Positions 1 through 6,916 of a stretch of DNA of 12,112 nt are shown here, one piece after another. The notes beneath the pieces were generated by a model. It had not been told where the DNA came from. It worked only from the letters and a program-made list of their open reading frames with translations, and did not search any database. Each line of letters starts with the position of its first letter. Positions within the stretch are counted from its first letter, which is position 1. Source of the DNA: JBOHSA01 sp050732995 (GTDB taxonomy: Bacteria; Gemmatimonadota; Gemmatimonadetes; Gemmatimonadales; GWC2-71-9); contig JBOHSA010000196.1 of NCBI GenBank assembly GCA_050732995.1, positions 1 through 12,112 of the forward strand. The letters are read 5' to 3'. Position numbers and translations under genes: made by a program.

Positions 1-594
1 GGCCTCCCCCGCGCCGCCGGCCACCGGGCCGGCGCCCAGGCGGTCCGCCGCACCGTCGAAACCGCCCCGGACCTCGGCATCGGCGCCCTCACCCTCTTCG
101 CCTTCTCCGCCGACAACTGGAAGCGCCCCCCGAGCGAAGTGGCGACCCTGATGCGGCTCTTCACCCGCCACTTGCGCACCGAAACGCCCAACCTCGTCAC
201 CAACGGCGTCCGGCTGACCGTCGTCGGCCGGCAGGACCGCCTCCCGCCGACGCTCGTCACCGCCATTGCCGCGGCCGAAGCCACGACGGCGGCCGGCGAC
301 CGGCTGCACCTGCGGCTCGCCGTCGATTACTCGGCGCGGGACGCGATCCGGCACGGGCAAATCCTCCCCGACGTGGATCTCCTGATCCGCACGGGCGGCG
401 AACAACGGCTGTCCGACTTCCTGCTGTGGGAATCCGCGTACGCCGAGCTGGTCTTCACCGAGGTGATGTGGCCCGACTTCGCCGGCGGCGACCTGGCCGC
501 GGCCGTCGGGGAGTTCCGCCGGCGGGAGCGGCGGTTCGGCGGGCTGCCGGAGCCCGTCAGCCAGCAACAGTCCACCCTCAGCCTGATCAAGTAG
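1..594 (+). CDS. uppS: Undecaprenyl diphosphate synthase (isoprenyl transferase), 5'-truncated by window edge and internally shortened
   Basis: This is the C-terminal 197 residues of a cis-prenyltransferase, the cytosolic enzyme that adds isopentenyl diphosphate units to farnesyl diphosphate to make the C55 carrier lipid for cell-wall synthesis. The frame is open from base 1, so the start and the catalytic Asp motif (MDGNGRWA) lie upstream. Visible family motifs are GHRAGA (fragment residues 7-12), LFAFSADNWKRP (32-43), the isopentenyl-diphosphate-binding RTGGEQRLSDFLLW (130-143) and YAELVFTEVMWPDF (147-160). Between DYSARDAI (109-116) and PDVDLLIRTGG (123-133) only six residues remain. From memory the E. 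coli enzyme has about 36 there, forming two helices, so roughly 30 residues look deleted in frame. The stop is followed after 9 bases by the next gene. Family identity is sure; activity is doubtful. Confidence 0.93.
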   Translation, partial: GLPRAAGHRAGAQAVRRTVETAPDLGIGALTLFAFSADNWKRPPSEVATLMRLFTRHLRTETPNLVTNGVRLTVVGRQDRLPPTLVTAIAAAEATTAAGDRLHLRLAVDYSARDAIRHGQILPDVDLLIRTGGEQRLSDFLLWESAYAELVFTEVMWPDFAGGDLAAAVGEFRRRERRFGGLPEPVSQQQSTLSLIK

Positions 595-603
595 CCGCCC
601 CCC

Positions 604-2109
604 ATGAGCGACCGGACCAGACTGGGACTCGGCGTCCTCGCCGCCGCGGCGCTGCTGGGCGTCCTGGGAGACGCGCTGCTGCGGGCCACTCCCTGGGGGC
701 TGAACCTGGTCGTCTGCGCCGCCGCCCTGCTCGGCGTCGCAGTGGCCATCATCCGGTGGCACCGCCTCCCGGTACCGAGCGAGGTTCCCTGGCTCGCCCT
801 CACCGCCCTGCTCTGCGCCGCGGCCTACGTCCGCCGCGACTCGGCCGTGCTCCATACCCTCGACGTGCTCGCCTTCCTGGGCGCCCTGGCCCTGGCCTCC
901 TGGCGCCTGCAGGGGCGGCTGCTCCGCACCGCCGGCATCACCACCTACCTGCAGGCCGCCGCCCGCAGCTTGATCGACGCCTGCATCCGAATTTTCCCGT
1001 TGGCGATCGAGGTCATCCGCTGGCGCGAGCTCCAGGACGACGGCCGGACGCGCCGGGCGCGGGCGATCGGCATGGGCGCCCTCATCTCCCTGCCGCTGCT
1101 CGTGGTGTTCGGCGGGCTGTTCATGGCGGCCGATCCCGTGTTCGAATCGTTCGTCACGGATGTGCTCCGGGTCGATCTGGCCGCAGTGGCCGAGCACGGG
1201 GTTCTCATCGGCGTCTGGGGAGCGCTCGCGGGCGGGTTCTTGTGGGGGGCGCTGGGCGGTCGGTCCGGATCGGGCGAACGGACCGCGAACTCGCCGGGCC
1301 TCGGGTTCGCCACGGTGGGAACCGTACTCGGCCTGGTGGATCTGCTCTTCGTCCTGTTTGTCGCGCTCCAGGCACGTTATCTGTTCGGCGGGGCCGCCGT
1401 CGTGGAGCAGACCGCCGGCTTCACCTACTCCGAGTTCGCACGGCGCGGCTTTTTCGAGCTGGCGACCGCGGCGGGACTGGCGCTGCCGGTCCTCTTGGCC
1501 GCCGACTGGGCCTTGCTGCGCACGCGCCCGCAGGACGAAACGTCGTTCCGCGCGCTCGCCGGGCTTCTGCTCCTCCTGCTGGGGGGGATCATGGGCTCCG
1601 CCGTCCAGCGCATGCTGTTGTACGTCGACGTGTTCGGGCTGACCGAGCTCCGGCTGTACCCGACGGCATTCATGGCGTGGCTGGCCGGCGTCTGCGTCTG
1701 GTTCGCCTGGACGGTGCTGCGCGGCCGCCGGCACCGGTTCGCCTTCGGCACGCTGGTGCAGGGCTGGGCGGTGCTGGCAGGACTCCATCTGCTCAACCCC
1801 GACGCGTTCGTCGCGCGGACGAACGCCGCTCGCGTGGGGCGGAATCCGGACCGCGGTTTCGACGTCGCCTACGTCGGCGGCCTCGGCGCGGATGCCGTGC
1901 CGGTTCTGTTGGAAGCCTTCCCCCGGTTGACGGCCGACGAGCAGTGTATCGCGGCTCGCGTCCTCGCGCGCTGGCGAGGCACCGCCGGCGGGGACTGGCG
2001 CACGTGGAATTGGGCCCGGGCGAAGGCCCGGCGGCTCGTGCGCCAGCAGGACGCGGCGCTGCGCCGCGTGTCCTGTCCCCCCCCCGAACCCCTCACGTCT
2101 CGGGAGTGA
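604..2109 (+). CDS. DUF4173 domain-containing polytopic membrane protein
   Basis: A 501-residue integral membrane protein with about ten hydrophobic segments (for example residues 8-24, 33-52, 62-75, 86-100, 157-174, 198-217, 235-258, 288-302, 317-333, 355-372 and 384-397). It matches the DUF4173 family in the signature LFVALQARYLFGG (251-263) followed by TYSEFARRGFFEL (274-286), and in the later NPDAFVARTN (398-407) and the DAVPVL motif (430-435), after which a soluble tail follows. The family's molecular function is unknown to me. The length is normal for the family and no deletion is evident. The gene starts 9 bases after the uppS stop with only a run of C upstream and no clear Shine-Dalgarno sequence, so translational coupling to uppS is possible. 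The ATG at 604 is chosen because it opens directly into the first membrane segment. Confidence 0.88.
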   Translation: MSDRTRLGLGVLAAAALLGVLGDALLRATPWGLNLVVCAAALLGVAVAIIRWHRLPVPSEVPWLALTALLCAAAYVRRDSAVLHTLDVLAFLGALALASWRLQGRLLRTAGITTYLQAAARSLIDACIRIFPLAIEVIRWRELQDDGRTRRARAIGMGALISLPLLVVFGGLFMAADPVFESFVTDVLRVDLAAVAEHGVLIGVWGALAGGFLWGALGGRSGSGERTANSPGLGFATVGTVLGLVDLLFVLFVALQARYLFGGAAVVEQTAGFTYSEFARRGFFELATAAGLALPVLLAADWALLRTRPQDETSFRALAGLLLLLLGGIMGSAVQRMLLYVDVFGLTELRLYPTAFMAWLAGVCVWFAWTVLRGRRHRFAFGTLVQGWAVLAGLHLLNPDAFVARTNAARVGRNPDRGFDVAYVGGLGADAVPVLLEAFPRLTADEQCIAARVLARWRGTAGGDWRTWNWARAKARRLVRQQDAALRRVSCPPPEPLTSRE

Positions 2110-2113
2110 GCGC

Positions 2114-2800
2114 ATGGTTACCGACGGTCTGAACCCCTTCACGCTGCTCGCGTTCCTCGGCGCTGTGGCCGCGACCGGCGTGGGCGGCATCGCGATCGCG
2201 GTCGCGCTGTACCTCAAGCGCCCCGACTTCGCCCGGCGCATCGTCTGGTGGGGCGGCGGCGCCTGGGGAGCGTATCTCGGTCTCCTCGTCGTCGGCTCCC
2301 TGACCAGTGGCGACCGCCTGCTCGCTCCACAGGAGGAAAAGCACATCTGCGAAGTGGATTGCCACCTCGCCTACTCGGTCGTCGGGACCCGCACCGCCAC
2401 GACCCTTGGGGAAGGACCGCACGCCGCGACGGCGCAGGGCCGGTATTACGTCGTGACGGTCCGTGTGCGCTTCGACTCGGAGACCATCTCGAGCCGCCGG
2501 GCCCGGGACCTGCCGCTCTCCCCGAACCCGCGCACGGTCGCCCTCGTGGACGGCCAGGGTCGACAGTTCGGACTCGCGCGCGCCGGCCAACGGGCGATCC
2601 CGGCGGCACCCGGCGAGGCCCGGCCGCTCACTCGCATCCTGTTTCCCGGCGAATCCTACACGGCGGATCTCGTATTCGACGTGCCGGCGGACGCCCGGAA
2701 TCTGCGGCTCGTGCTCGAGGCCGCGGGCCCGCACGCGCTCATCATCGGACACGAGAGGAGCCTGTGGCACGGCAAGACGACCTTCCGGATCGAGGCCTAG
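2114..2800 (+). CDS. Membrane-anchored protein with DUF4352-like extracytoplasmic domain
   Basis: A 228-residue protein with two N-terminal membrane segments (about 10-34 and 44-63) and a soluble domain after residue 70, probably on the outer face of the membrane. The soluble part is rich in beta strand, for example YYVVTVRVRFD (111-121) and ADLVFDVP (184-191), with the pattern of DUF4352-type immunoglobulin-like domains. A CxxxC pair (Cys79, Cys83 in HICEVDCHL) sits just after the membrane and could bind metal or form a disulfide. The function is unknown. The start at 2114 lies 4 bases after the DUF4173 stop, with GGGAG at 2102-2106 as ribosome binding site, so the two are probably co-transcribed. 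The DUF4352 resemblance is by fold pattern only. Confidence 0.78.
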   Translation: MVTDGLNPFTLLAFLGAVAATGVGGIAIAVALYLKRPDFARRIVWWGGGAWGAYLGLLVVGSLTSGDRLLAPQEEKHICEVDCHLAYSVVGTRTATTLGEGPHAATAQGRYYVVTVRVRFDSETISSRRARDLPLSPNPRTVALVDGQGRQFGLARAGQRAIPAAPGEARPLTRILFPGESYTADLVFDVPADARNLRLVLEAAGPHALIIGHERSLWHGKTTFRIEA

Positions 2801-3138
2801 CCGCCCCGTCGCGGGGCACCACGCTCGTGGCCCTGTCGCTCGCGCTATTCGGCGGGAGCGTCGGATTCGAGGATTTCGGAGTCCTTCCCGTGCTCGCCAT
2901 CGGCCTTGGCGGAGTACTCATGGGTTTCACGCATCCGCGTGGCGCCTGGCGATGGGGGATCGTCGTCGTAGCCTGCTTTGGCGCGGCGCAGCTCCTCCTC
3001 TGGCTGGCGCTGGTGGACAATGAGCGCCCGCCGGTGCGTTCCAGCGGAGACAGCGCGGCATTTGCGACCTTCGTCGGAATCTACCTGGGGGCTTTGCTCG
3101 AACGGGTCGTTTCCCGGCTCGAACGCCCGACGGACTGA
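2764..3138 (+). CDS. Small hypothetical membrane protein (three TM segments)
   Basis: A 124-residue reading frame with hydrophobic stretches at about 19-35, 39-56 and 65-84 and a short fourth one at 100-111, ending in a charged tail (ERVVSRLERPTD). An HPRGAWRW motif (57-64) sits on the loop between segments two and three. I do not recognise a named family. The proposed GTG start at 2764 overlaps the preceding gene by 37 bases and has AGAGGAG (2754-2760) just upstream, although the spacing is short. A second GTG at 2827 would begin directly at the first membrane segment and is a fair alternative. The frame stays open much further upstream, but that part is a shadow of the previous gene. It probably belongs to the same operon. 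Confidence 0.62.
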   Translation: MARQDDLPDRGLAAPSRGTTLVALSLALFGGSVGFEDFGVLPVLAIGLGGVLMGFTHPRGAWRWGIVVVACFGAAQLLLWLALVDNERPPVRSSGDSAAFATFVGIYLGALLERVVSRLERPTD

Positions 3139-3191
3139 GCTCGCACCCCTCGTCCTCACAAGGGCCCGGGGAGCGGCGTACCTTTGAGGGC

Positions 3192-3530
3192 GTGAGTTTC
3201 CCGATCATTCAGGTCGACGCCTTCAGCAGCACGCCGTTCCGCGGCAACCCCGCTGCAGTGTGCGTGCTCTCCGGCCCGCGCGATGCCCGCGGGATGCAGG
3301 ACGTCGCGCGCGAGATGAACCTCTCCGAGACGGCCTTCCTCCATCCGCAGGACGACGGCTACGGTCTGCGGTGGTTTACGCCCGCGGTCGAGGTAGACCT
3401 GTGCATTAAGCGTAGGGCTGAAATACGTAGGGAAGAAAGGGGAGTCGTGCGCGTGCGTCTCGCCGGGGATCGAGTGATCCTGGGCGGCCAGGCCGTGACG
3501 GTACTGCGCGGAGACCTGACCGCCGCGTGA
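3192..3530 (+). pseudogene. PhzF-family isomerase-like gene with large in-frame internal deletion
   Basis: A 112-residue product whose first 71 residues match the N terminus of PhzF/YddE-type isomerases: FPIIQVDAFSSTPFRGNPAAV (start region), then NLSETAFL (43-50) holding the catalytic Glu46, then LRWFTPAVEVDLC (59-71). Normal members continue with GHAT and another roughly 190 residues. Here the sequence passes through about a dozen odd residues (IKRRAEIRREER, 72-83) into GVVRVRLAGDRVILGGQAVTVLRGDL, the normal C-terminal strand of the family. PhzF proteins are usually 260-300 residues with two pseudo-symmetric domains, so most of both domains is missing and activity is unlikely. The start is GTG at 3192, supported by the family N terminus. 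The frame is intact across the junction, so a short product could still be made. Confidence 0.82.
3405..3440 (+). repeat. Purine-rich filler at PhzF deletion junction, two imperfect 15-bp tandem units
   Basis: At the point where conserved PhzF sequence is lost, about 36 bases of clearly lower GC and purine-rich sequence intervene. Bases 3411-3425 and 3426-3440 are imperfect copies (11 of 15 identical, both starting CGTAGGG). Five codons per unit gives the RRAEI / RREER peptide repeat and preserves the frame. The region does not resemble flanking codon use. Confidence 0.6.
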
Positions 3531-3545
3531 TCGCCGCGGCGCGCC

Positions 3546-3571
3546 TTGCCCACCGTCCGTCCGGCGGGCAA
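3546..3571 (+). terminator. Stem-loop downstream of the PhzF remnant, possible terminator
   Basis: TTGCCCACCG (3546-3555) and CGGCGGGCAA (3562-3571) form a ten-base stem with one mismatch and a six-base loop, starting 16 bases after the PhzF stop. It is followed by TATCCCTT, which is only weakly T-rich, so a factor-independent terminator is possible but not certain. The 102-base gap at 3531-3632 otherwise contains only the leader of the next gene. Confidence 0.4.
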
Positions 3572-3632
3572 TATCCCTTGATCGGCGACGGCAGCATCCA
3601 CGCCCCCCTTCGGCAAACGGAGCGCGCTCGCT

Positions 3633-4079
3633 ATGAAAGACATCCGCACGACGGCCGACATCCACTCCACGCCCGAGCGGGTCTGGCAGGTCCTCACCGA
3701 TTTCGCCGCCTACCAGGAGTGGAATCCGTTCATCACCCACGCGCAGGGGAAGGTCGAGGTCGGGGAGCGGCTGGAGCTCCGGGTCGAGCCGCCGGGCGAA
3801 GGGGCCCGCAAACAGCGGCCGGTCGTGGTCGAAGCGGACCCCGGCCGCGAGTTGCGCTGGGTGGAGGAGCGGTGGCCGGGCGGACTGCTGGACGGCCACC
3901 ATGTCATCACGATCGTGCCGAAGGGGGCGAACCGGACCCACGTGGTGCACCGCGAGACCTTCACCGGCTTGCTCGTGCCGTTTGTCGCGGCGAGCCTCGA
4001 GACCAACATCCGCGAGGGCCTCGAGGCGATGAACCGCGCACTGAAGCAGCGGGCGCAGGGCGTGGGGGGTCCCGGCTGA
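3633..4079 (+). CDS. SRPBCC-family protein (polyketide cyclase/START-like fold)
   Basis: A 148-residue soluble protein with the typical start of SRPBCC domains: IHSTPERVWQVLTDFAAYQEWNPFI (10-34), where the Trp-Asn-Pro turn is characteristic. Strands then run through RLELRVEPPG, RPVVVEADPGRELRW and DGHHVITIVP, and the long C-terminal helix is VAASLETNIREGLEAMNRALKQRA (about 118-141). Members bind hydrophobic ligands in a deep pocket; the ligand here cannot be predicted. The length is normal. A GGAG at 3619-3622 lies 10 bases before the ATG. It is followed 4 bases later by the EamA gene, so the two are likely co-transcribed. Confidence 0.87.
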   Translation: MKDIRTTADIHSTPERVWQVLTDFAAYQEWNPFITHAQGKVEVGERLELRVEPPGEGARKQRPVVVEADPGRELRWVEERWPGGLLDGHHVITIVPKGANRTHVVHRETFTGLLVPFVAASLETNIREGLEAMNRALKQRAQGVGGPG

Positions 4080-4083
4080 GCCC

Positions 4084-5043
4084 ATGCCCGCCGCGCCGCC
4101 CGTCCCCCCCCATCTCCCTACTCCCGCCACCGGTACCAGCCGGCTGGCGGGCTATCTCTGCGCGCTCGGCGCCGGGGCCACCTGGGGCACGACCGGCCCA
4201 CTGAGTACGGCCCTCTACGCCGAAGGCGCTGCCCTGACGGGAATTGGGTTCTGGCGCATCCTCCTGGGCACCCTGGCGCTCGCCGCCTACGGCCTCTCGC
4301 GCCCCGACCTGTTCCGGATCGATCGGCGCGGCCTGCTGCTCGTGGGGCTGGGCGGCGGAGCCCTGGTGGCGCTGTTCGAGGTCGCCTACCAGTTCGCGAT
4401 CGCGGGGGCGGGGGTCGCCGGGGCCGCAGCCTTGCTCTACACCGCACCCGTGCTCGTCGCGATCCTCGCCCGTCTCCTGCTGGGCGAAACCCTCACACCA
4501 CTCCGGCTGGCGCTCGCGGCCCTCGTCATGGTCGGGGCGATTGTGACCGTGAAGGGCGGCAGTAATACGGGGGCCGAAGCCGTGCGCGCCGGGCTCCTGG
4601 CGGGGGTCGTGGGCGGAGCGCTGTCGGCGTTGAGTTACGCCCTGACCACGCTCATGGCGCGCTTCGCCGTGCCGCGCTACGGCGTCGTGAAAGTGTTGTT
4701 CTACGAGGCCCTCGGGGGCACGGTCCTCCTGGGCGTCATCCTTCCCCTAGCCGGCCATCCGCCGGCGCCCGCCGAGACCCTCGGCGGCTGGATCTATCTC
4801 GGGCTGCTGACCATCGGCTCGGTGCTCGCGGCGAATTTCTTCTTTTTCGCCGCGGTCCGCCGCATCGAGGCCGCCCCCGCCGCGGTGGCCGCGACCATCG
4901 AGCCGGTCGTGGGCACCCTCCTCGCCCTCGTGCTCTTCAGCCAAGGTCTCACCGGACTCGGCTGGCTCGGCCTGGCGATGGTCGTCGGGGGCGTGGCGGC
5001 CGGGTACTGGCGGGAAGCCCGCGCGGAACGAGCGAGCGGGTGA
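4084..5043 (+). CDS. EamA/DMT-superfamily transporter
   Basis: A 319-residue inner-membrane protein with ten hydrophobic helices arranged as two EamA repeats of five, the layout of drug/metabolite transporters. The first half carries ALGAGATWGTTGP (28-40), FWRILLG and the conserved LLYTAPVLVAILARLLLGE (about 119-137). The second half carries the matching AAVAATIEPVVGTLLALVLF (about 262-281). Such proteins export amino acids, nucleotides or drugs; the substrate cannot be told from sequence. The length is standard and complete. The N terminus has a proline-rich extension of about 20 residues before the first helix, so a slightly later start is possible. The stop codon shares a base with the start of the next gene. 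Confidence 0.92.
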   Translation: MPAAPPVPPHLPTPATGTSRLAGYLCALGAGATWGTTGPLSTALYAEGAALTGIGFWRILLGTLALAAYGLSRPDLFRIDRRGLLLVGLGGGALVALFEVAYQFAIAGAGVAGAAALLYTAPVLVAILARLLLGETLTPLRLALAALVMVGAIVTVKGGSNTGAEAVRAGLLAGVVGGALSALSYALTTLMARFAVPRYGVVKVLFYEALGGTVLLGVILPLAGHPPAPAETLGGWIYLGLLTIGSVLAANFFFFAAVRRIEAAPAAVAATIEPVVGTLLALVLFSQGLTGLGWLGLAMVVGGVAAGYWREARAERASG

Positions 5044-5591
5044 TGCCGGTTCCACGGGACCCCTACCTCACCGACGCGCTGCGCCAGGTGCGCAAGCTCA
5101 AATTGCTGGCTGACAGGGCGGTCATGCAGATCCCTCCCGACAAGCTGTTTGCCACGCTCGACCGTGAGTCCAATTCCATCGCGCTGATCATGAAGCACCT
5201 GGCAGGCAACATGCGCTCCCGGTGGACTGATTTTCTCACGACGGACGGCGAGAAGCCCGACCGCCGGCGGGACGCCGAGTTCACGGCCGAGCCGGGGGAC
5301 ACCGACGACCGGATCCTGGAGCGCTGGGAGGCGGGGTGGCGCGCGTTGTTCGCGGCCCTCGAGCCACTCACCGCGGCCGATCTCGGCCGCACGGTGACGA
5401 TCCGCGGCGAGCCGCACTCGGTGGTCGAGGCCATCAATCGCCAGATGACCCACTACGCCTATCACGTGGGGCAAATTGTCATCCTGGCCAAGCACTTCAC
5501 GGGGAGCGCGTGGCGCTCGCTCAGCATCCCGCGCGGCAAGTCCGGGGAAGTGGAGGTGTCGAAGGACGGCGACGCATACGAGGTGCGCTAG
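5043..5591 (+). CDS. DUF1572 (DinB/YfiT-like) family protein
   Basis: A 182-residue soluble protein of the DUF1572 branch of the DinB/YfiT four-helix-bundle superfamily. The family signature NSIALIMKHLAGNMRSRW (44-61) supplies His52, and MTHYAYHVGQIVILAKHF (135-152) supplies His137 and His141, the expected metal-binding triad. Members of the superfamily are metal-dependent thiol S-transferases or unknown enzymes, and the reaction here is not predictable. The ATG at 5043 overlaps the preceding TGA (TGATG); a GTG at 5040 would add one residue and give a GTGA overlap. Either way it is translationally coupled to the EamA gene. Its TAG lies within a CTAG shared with the stop of the convergent gene. 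Confidence 0.88.
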   Translation: MPVPRDPYLTDALRQVRKLKLLADRAVMQIPPDKLFATLDRESNSIALIMKHLAGNMRSRWTDFLTTDGEKPDRRRDAEFTAEPGDTDDRILERWEAGWRALFAALEPLTAADLGRTVTIRGEPHSVVEAINRQMTHYAYHVGQIVILAKHFTGSAWRSLSIPRGKSGEVEVSKDGDAYEVR

Positions 5592-6013
5592 CAGGGGGGG
5601 CGCGGACGCTGGCGGTAGAAGTTCGGCACCCCCCGGCGGTCGAGGCCCGCGTGGAGCAGGAGCTGGAGCGCGACGAAGAACACCCCACCCCAGATGAGCC
5701 CCGGCAGCTCGGCCACGTGACGCCCGTAGAGGATCCACAGGTAGCGCCCTACCACGTAGCACCAGAGCCCGCCGGCGAACCAACCGAGCATGCGGACCAG
5801 GCGGCCCGCACCGGTATCGATGCCGGGCACCTTGAGCAGTAAGACTTCGACGTAGTAGCCGAGGAAGGCGAAGCAGAACGCGAGAGTGAAGACATCGACG
5901 TAATCCCAGGCCAGCGTGTCCGACCGCGGCAGGGTGACGAGGAAGACGACGCCGAGCAGTACCGCGAGCAGTGCGTTGCGCGTGAGCGCGGTGAGGAACG
6001 GCTCTCGGGTCAT
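5588..6013 (-). CDS. Hypothetical four-TM membrane protein
   Basis: A 141-residue membrane protein with hydrophobic segments at about 13-27, 37-60, 75-96 and 109-128 and a short basic tail ending RQRPRPPC. No family is recognised. The ATG (6013-6011) overlaps the TGA of the S9 peptidase gene in an ATGA arrangement, so it is the second gene of a two-gene operon and translationally coupled to it. The open frame extends far upstream, but that part is antisense-frame shadow of the peptidase. It ends inside the same CTAG that stops the convergent DUF1572 gene, leaving no room for a terminator between them. A role as partner of the secreted peptidase is suggested only by this coupling. Confidence 0.74.
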   Translation of the reverse strand: MTREPFLTALTRNALLAVLLGVVFLVTLPRSDTLAWDYVDVFTLAFCFAFLGYYVEVLLLKVPGIDTGAGRLVRMLGWFAGGLWCYVVGRYLWILYGRHVAELPGLIWGGVFFVALQLLLHAGLDRRGVPNFYRQRPRPPC

Positions 6014-6855
6014 TTCAGGTGCTCCTCCAGCCAGTCGAGGACGGTGCCCCACCACAGGCGGCGGTTCCGGGGCTTGAGGACCCAGTGACCCTCGTCGGGG
6101 AAATACAGGAACTTCGCGTCCACGCCCATCCGCCGCGCCGCCGTGAACGCCTGATAGCCCTCCGACAGATCCACCCGGTAGTCGAGCTGGCCGTGGACGA
6201 AGAGGATCGGTGTTTTCCACTGCTGCACGAAGTTGGGCGGCGACCACCGGTCGTACAGGGGGCCATTGCGGTAGAGCGTTCCTCCGAACTCCCAGTCGGT
6301 GAACCACAGTTCTTCGGTCGAGCCGGCCATGCAGACCGTGTTGAACACGCCGTCGTGGTCCACCAGCACCTTGAACCGGTCGGTGTGGCCCGCGATCCAC
6401 GCGATCATGTACCCGCCGTAGGACGCCCCTGCGGCGCCCATCTGCGTGGAATCGACGTAGGGCAGCCGAGCGACGACGTCCCGCGCGTCGCCTCCGGCCA
6501 GCGGAACCACCCAGACCTGCGGGCCCTCCTGCCGGGTCGATATGAACGCGAGCGTCTTGCCGTCGGGCGACCAGCGCGGCTGCCGGTCCGAGCCCTGCCG
6601 TGGGGCTGGGAGCTCGCGGGTGCGTCCGGTGGCCAGCTCGGCGAGCCAGATGCGCGAGACCCCGCGGTTGTCCTGGAGCGAGGGCGTCGTGACCGTGTAG
6701 GCCACCCATTTTCCGTTCGGGGACAGCTGCGGGTCGCTCACGGCCTTCAGGGCGATGAAGTCCTCGAAGGTGATCGGCCGCTGCTGCGAAAGGCCGGGAC
6801 GCGGAACGAAGGAAGCGGGAAGCGTCAGGGCGCAAGCTACCAGCAATCGCCGCAT
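6010..6855 (-). pseudogene. Secreted S9-family (prolyl oligopeptidase/DPP-like) peptidase with large in-frame internal deletion
   Basis: The 281-residue product begins with a signal peptide (about 1-25) and the opening of an S9 beta-propeller: LSPNGKWVAY (44-53) and the blade motif PRWSPDGKTLAFIST (93-107), up to WVVPLAGGDAR (115-125). It then jumps to the second half of the catalytic alpha/beta-hydrolase domain: VARLPYVDSTQMGAAGASYGG with nucleophile Ser145, HGQLDYRVD with Asp225, and DEGHW with His257. Family members are usually 650-700 residues. Missing are most propeller blades and the first half of the hydrolase domain, including the HGGP oxyanion region, about 400 residues. All three triad residues are kept and the frame is intact. 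It may be a decayed gene, an assembly collapse or, less likely, a miniaturised enzyme. The junction lies near 6470-6490. Confidence 0.85.
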
Positions 6856-6888
6856 ATCACGGGTCCGTGTCGGAGGTCCTGTCTATAC

Positions 6889-6916
6889 TGCGCGTCTACG
6901 CGTCTGTGCGTCTAGA
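6889..6916. repeat. Left inverted array of 8-bp GCGTCTNN units
   Basis: Three consecutive 8-bp units, GCGTCTAC (6892-6899), GCGTCTGT (6900-6907) and GCGTCTAG (6908-6915). The reverse complement of 6889-6916 matches 7259-7286 at 22 of 28 positions, making this the left arm of an imperfect inverted repeat. The last unit supplies the TAG stop of the minus-strand small ORF (6914-6912). Confidence 0.75.

Noticed and set aside
426..2132. A long open frame (568 codons) overlaps uppS and the DUF4173 gene.
   Set aside because: Its translation is Arg/Ala/Gly-rich low-complexity, typical of an out-of-frame shadow in high-GC DNA, whereas the 604 frame has clear family motifs.
3420..3440. The filler in the PhzF gene contains AATACGTAGGG, like the 530 loop of 16S rRNA.
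   Set aside because: Only about 11 bases agree, the flanks do not match rRNA, and the tandem 15-mer structure explains the sequence better.
3564..3575. The 12-mer GCGGGCAATATC occurs here and again at 12013-12024.
   Set aside because: Several 12-mer repeats are expected by chance in 12 kb, more so in GC-rich DNA, and the contexts differ.
4794..5783. A long minus-strand open frame lies across the EamA and DUF1572 genes.
   Set aside because: It is antisense to two well-recognised genes and has no recognisable motifs.
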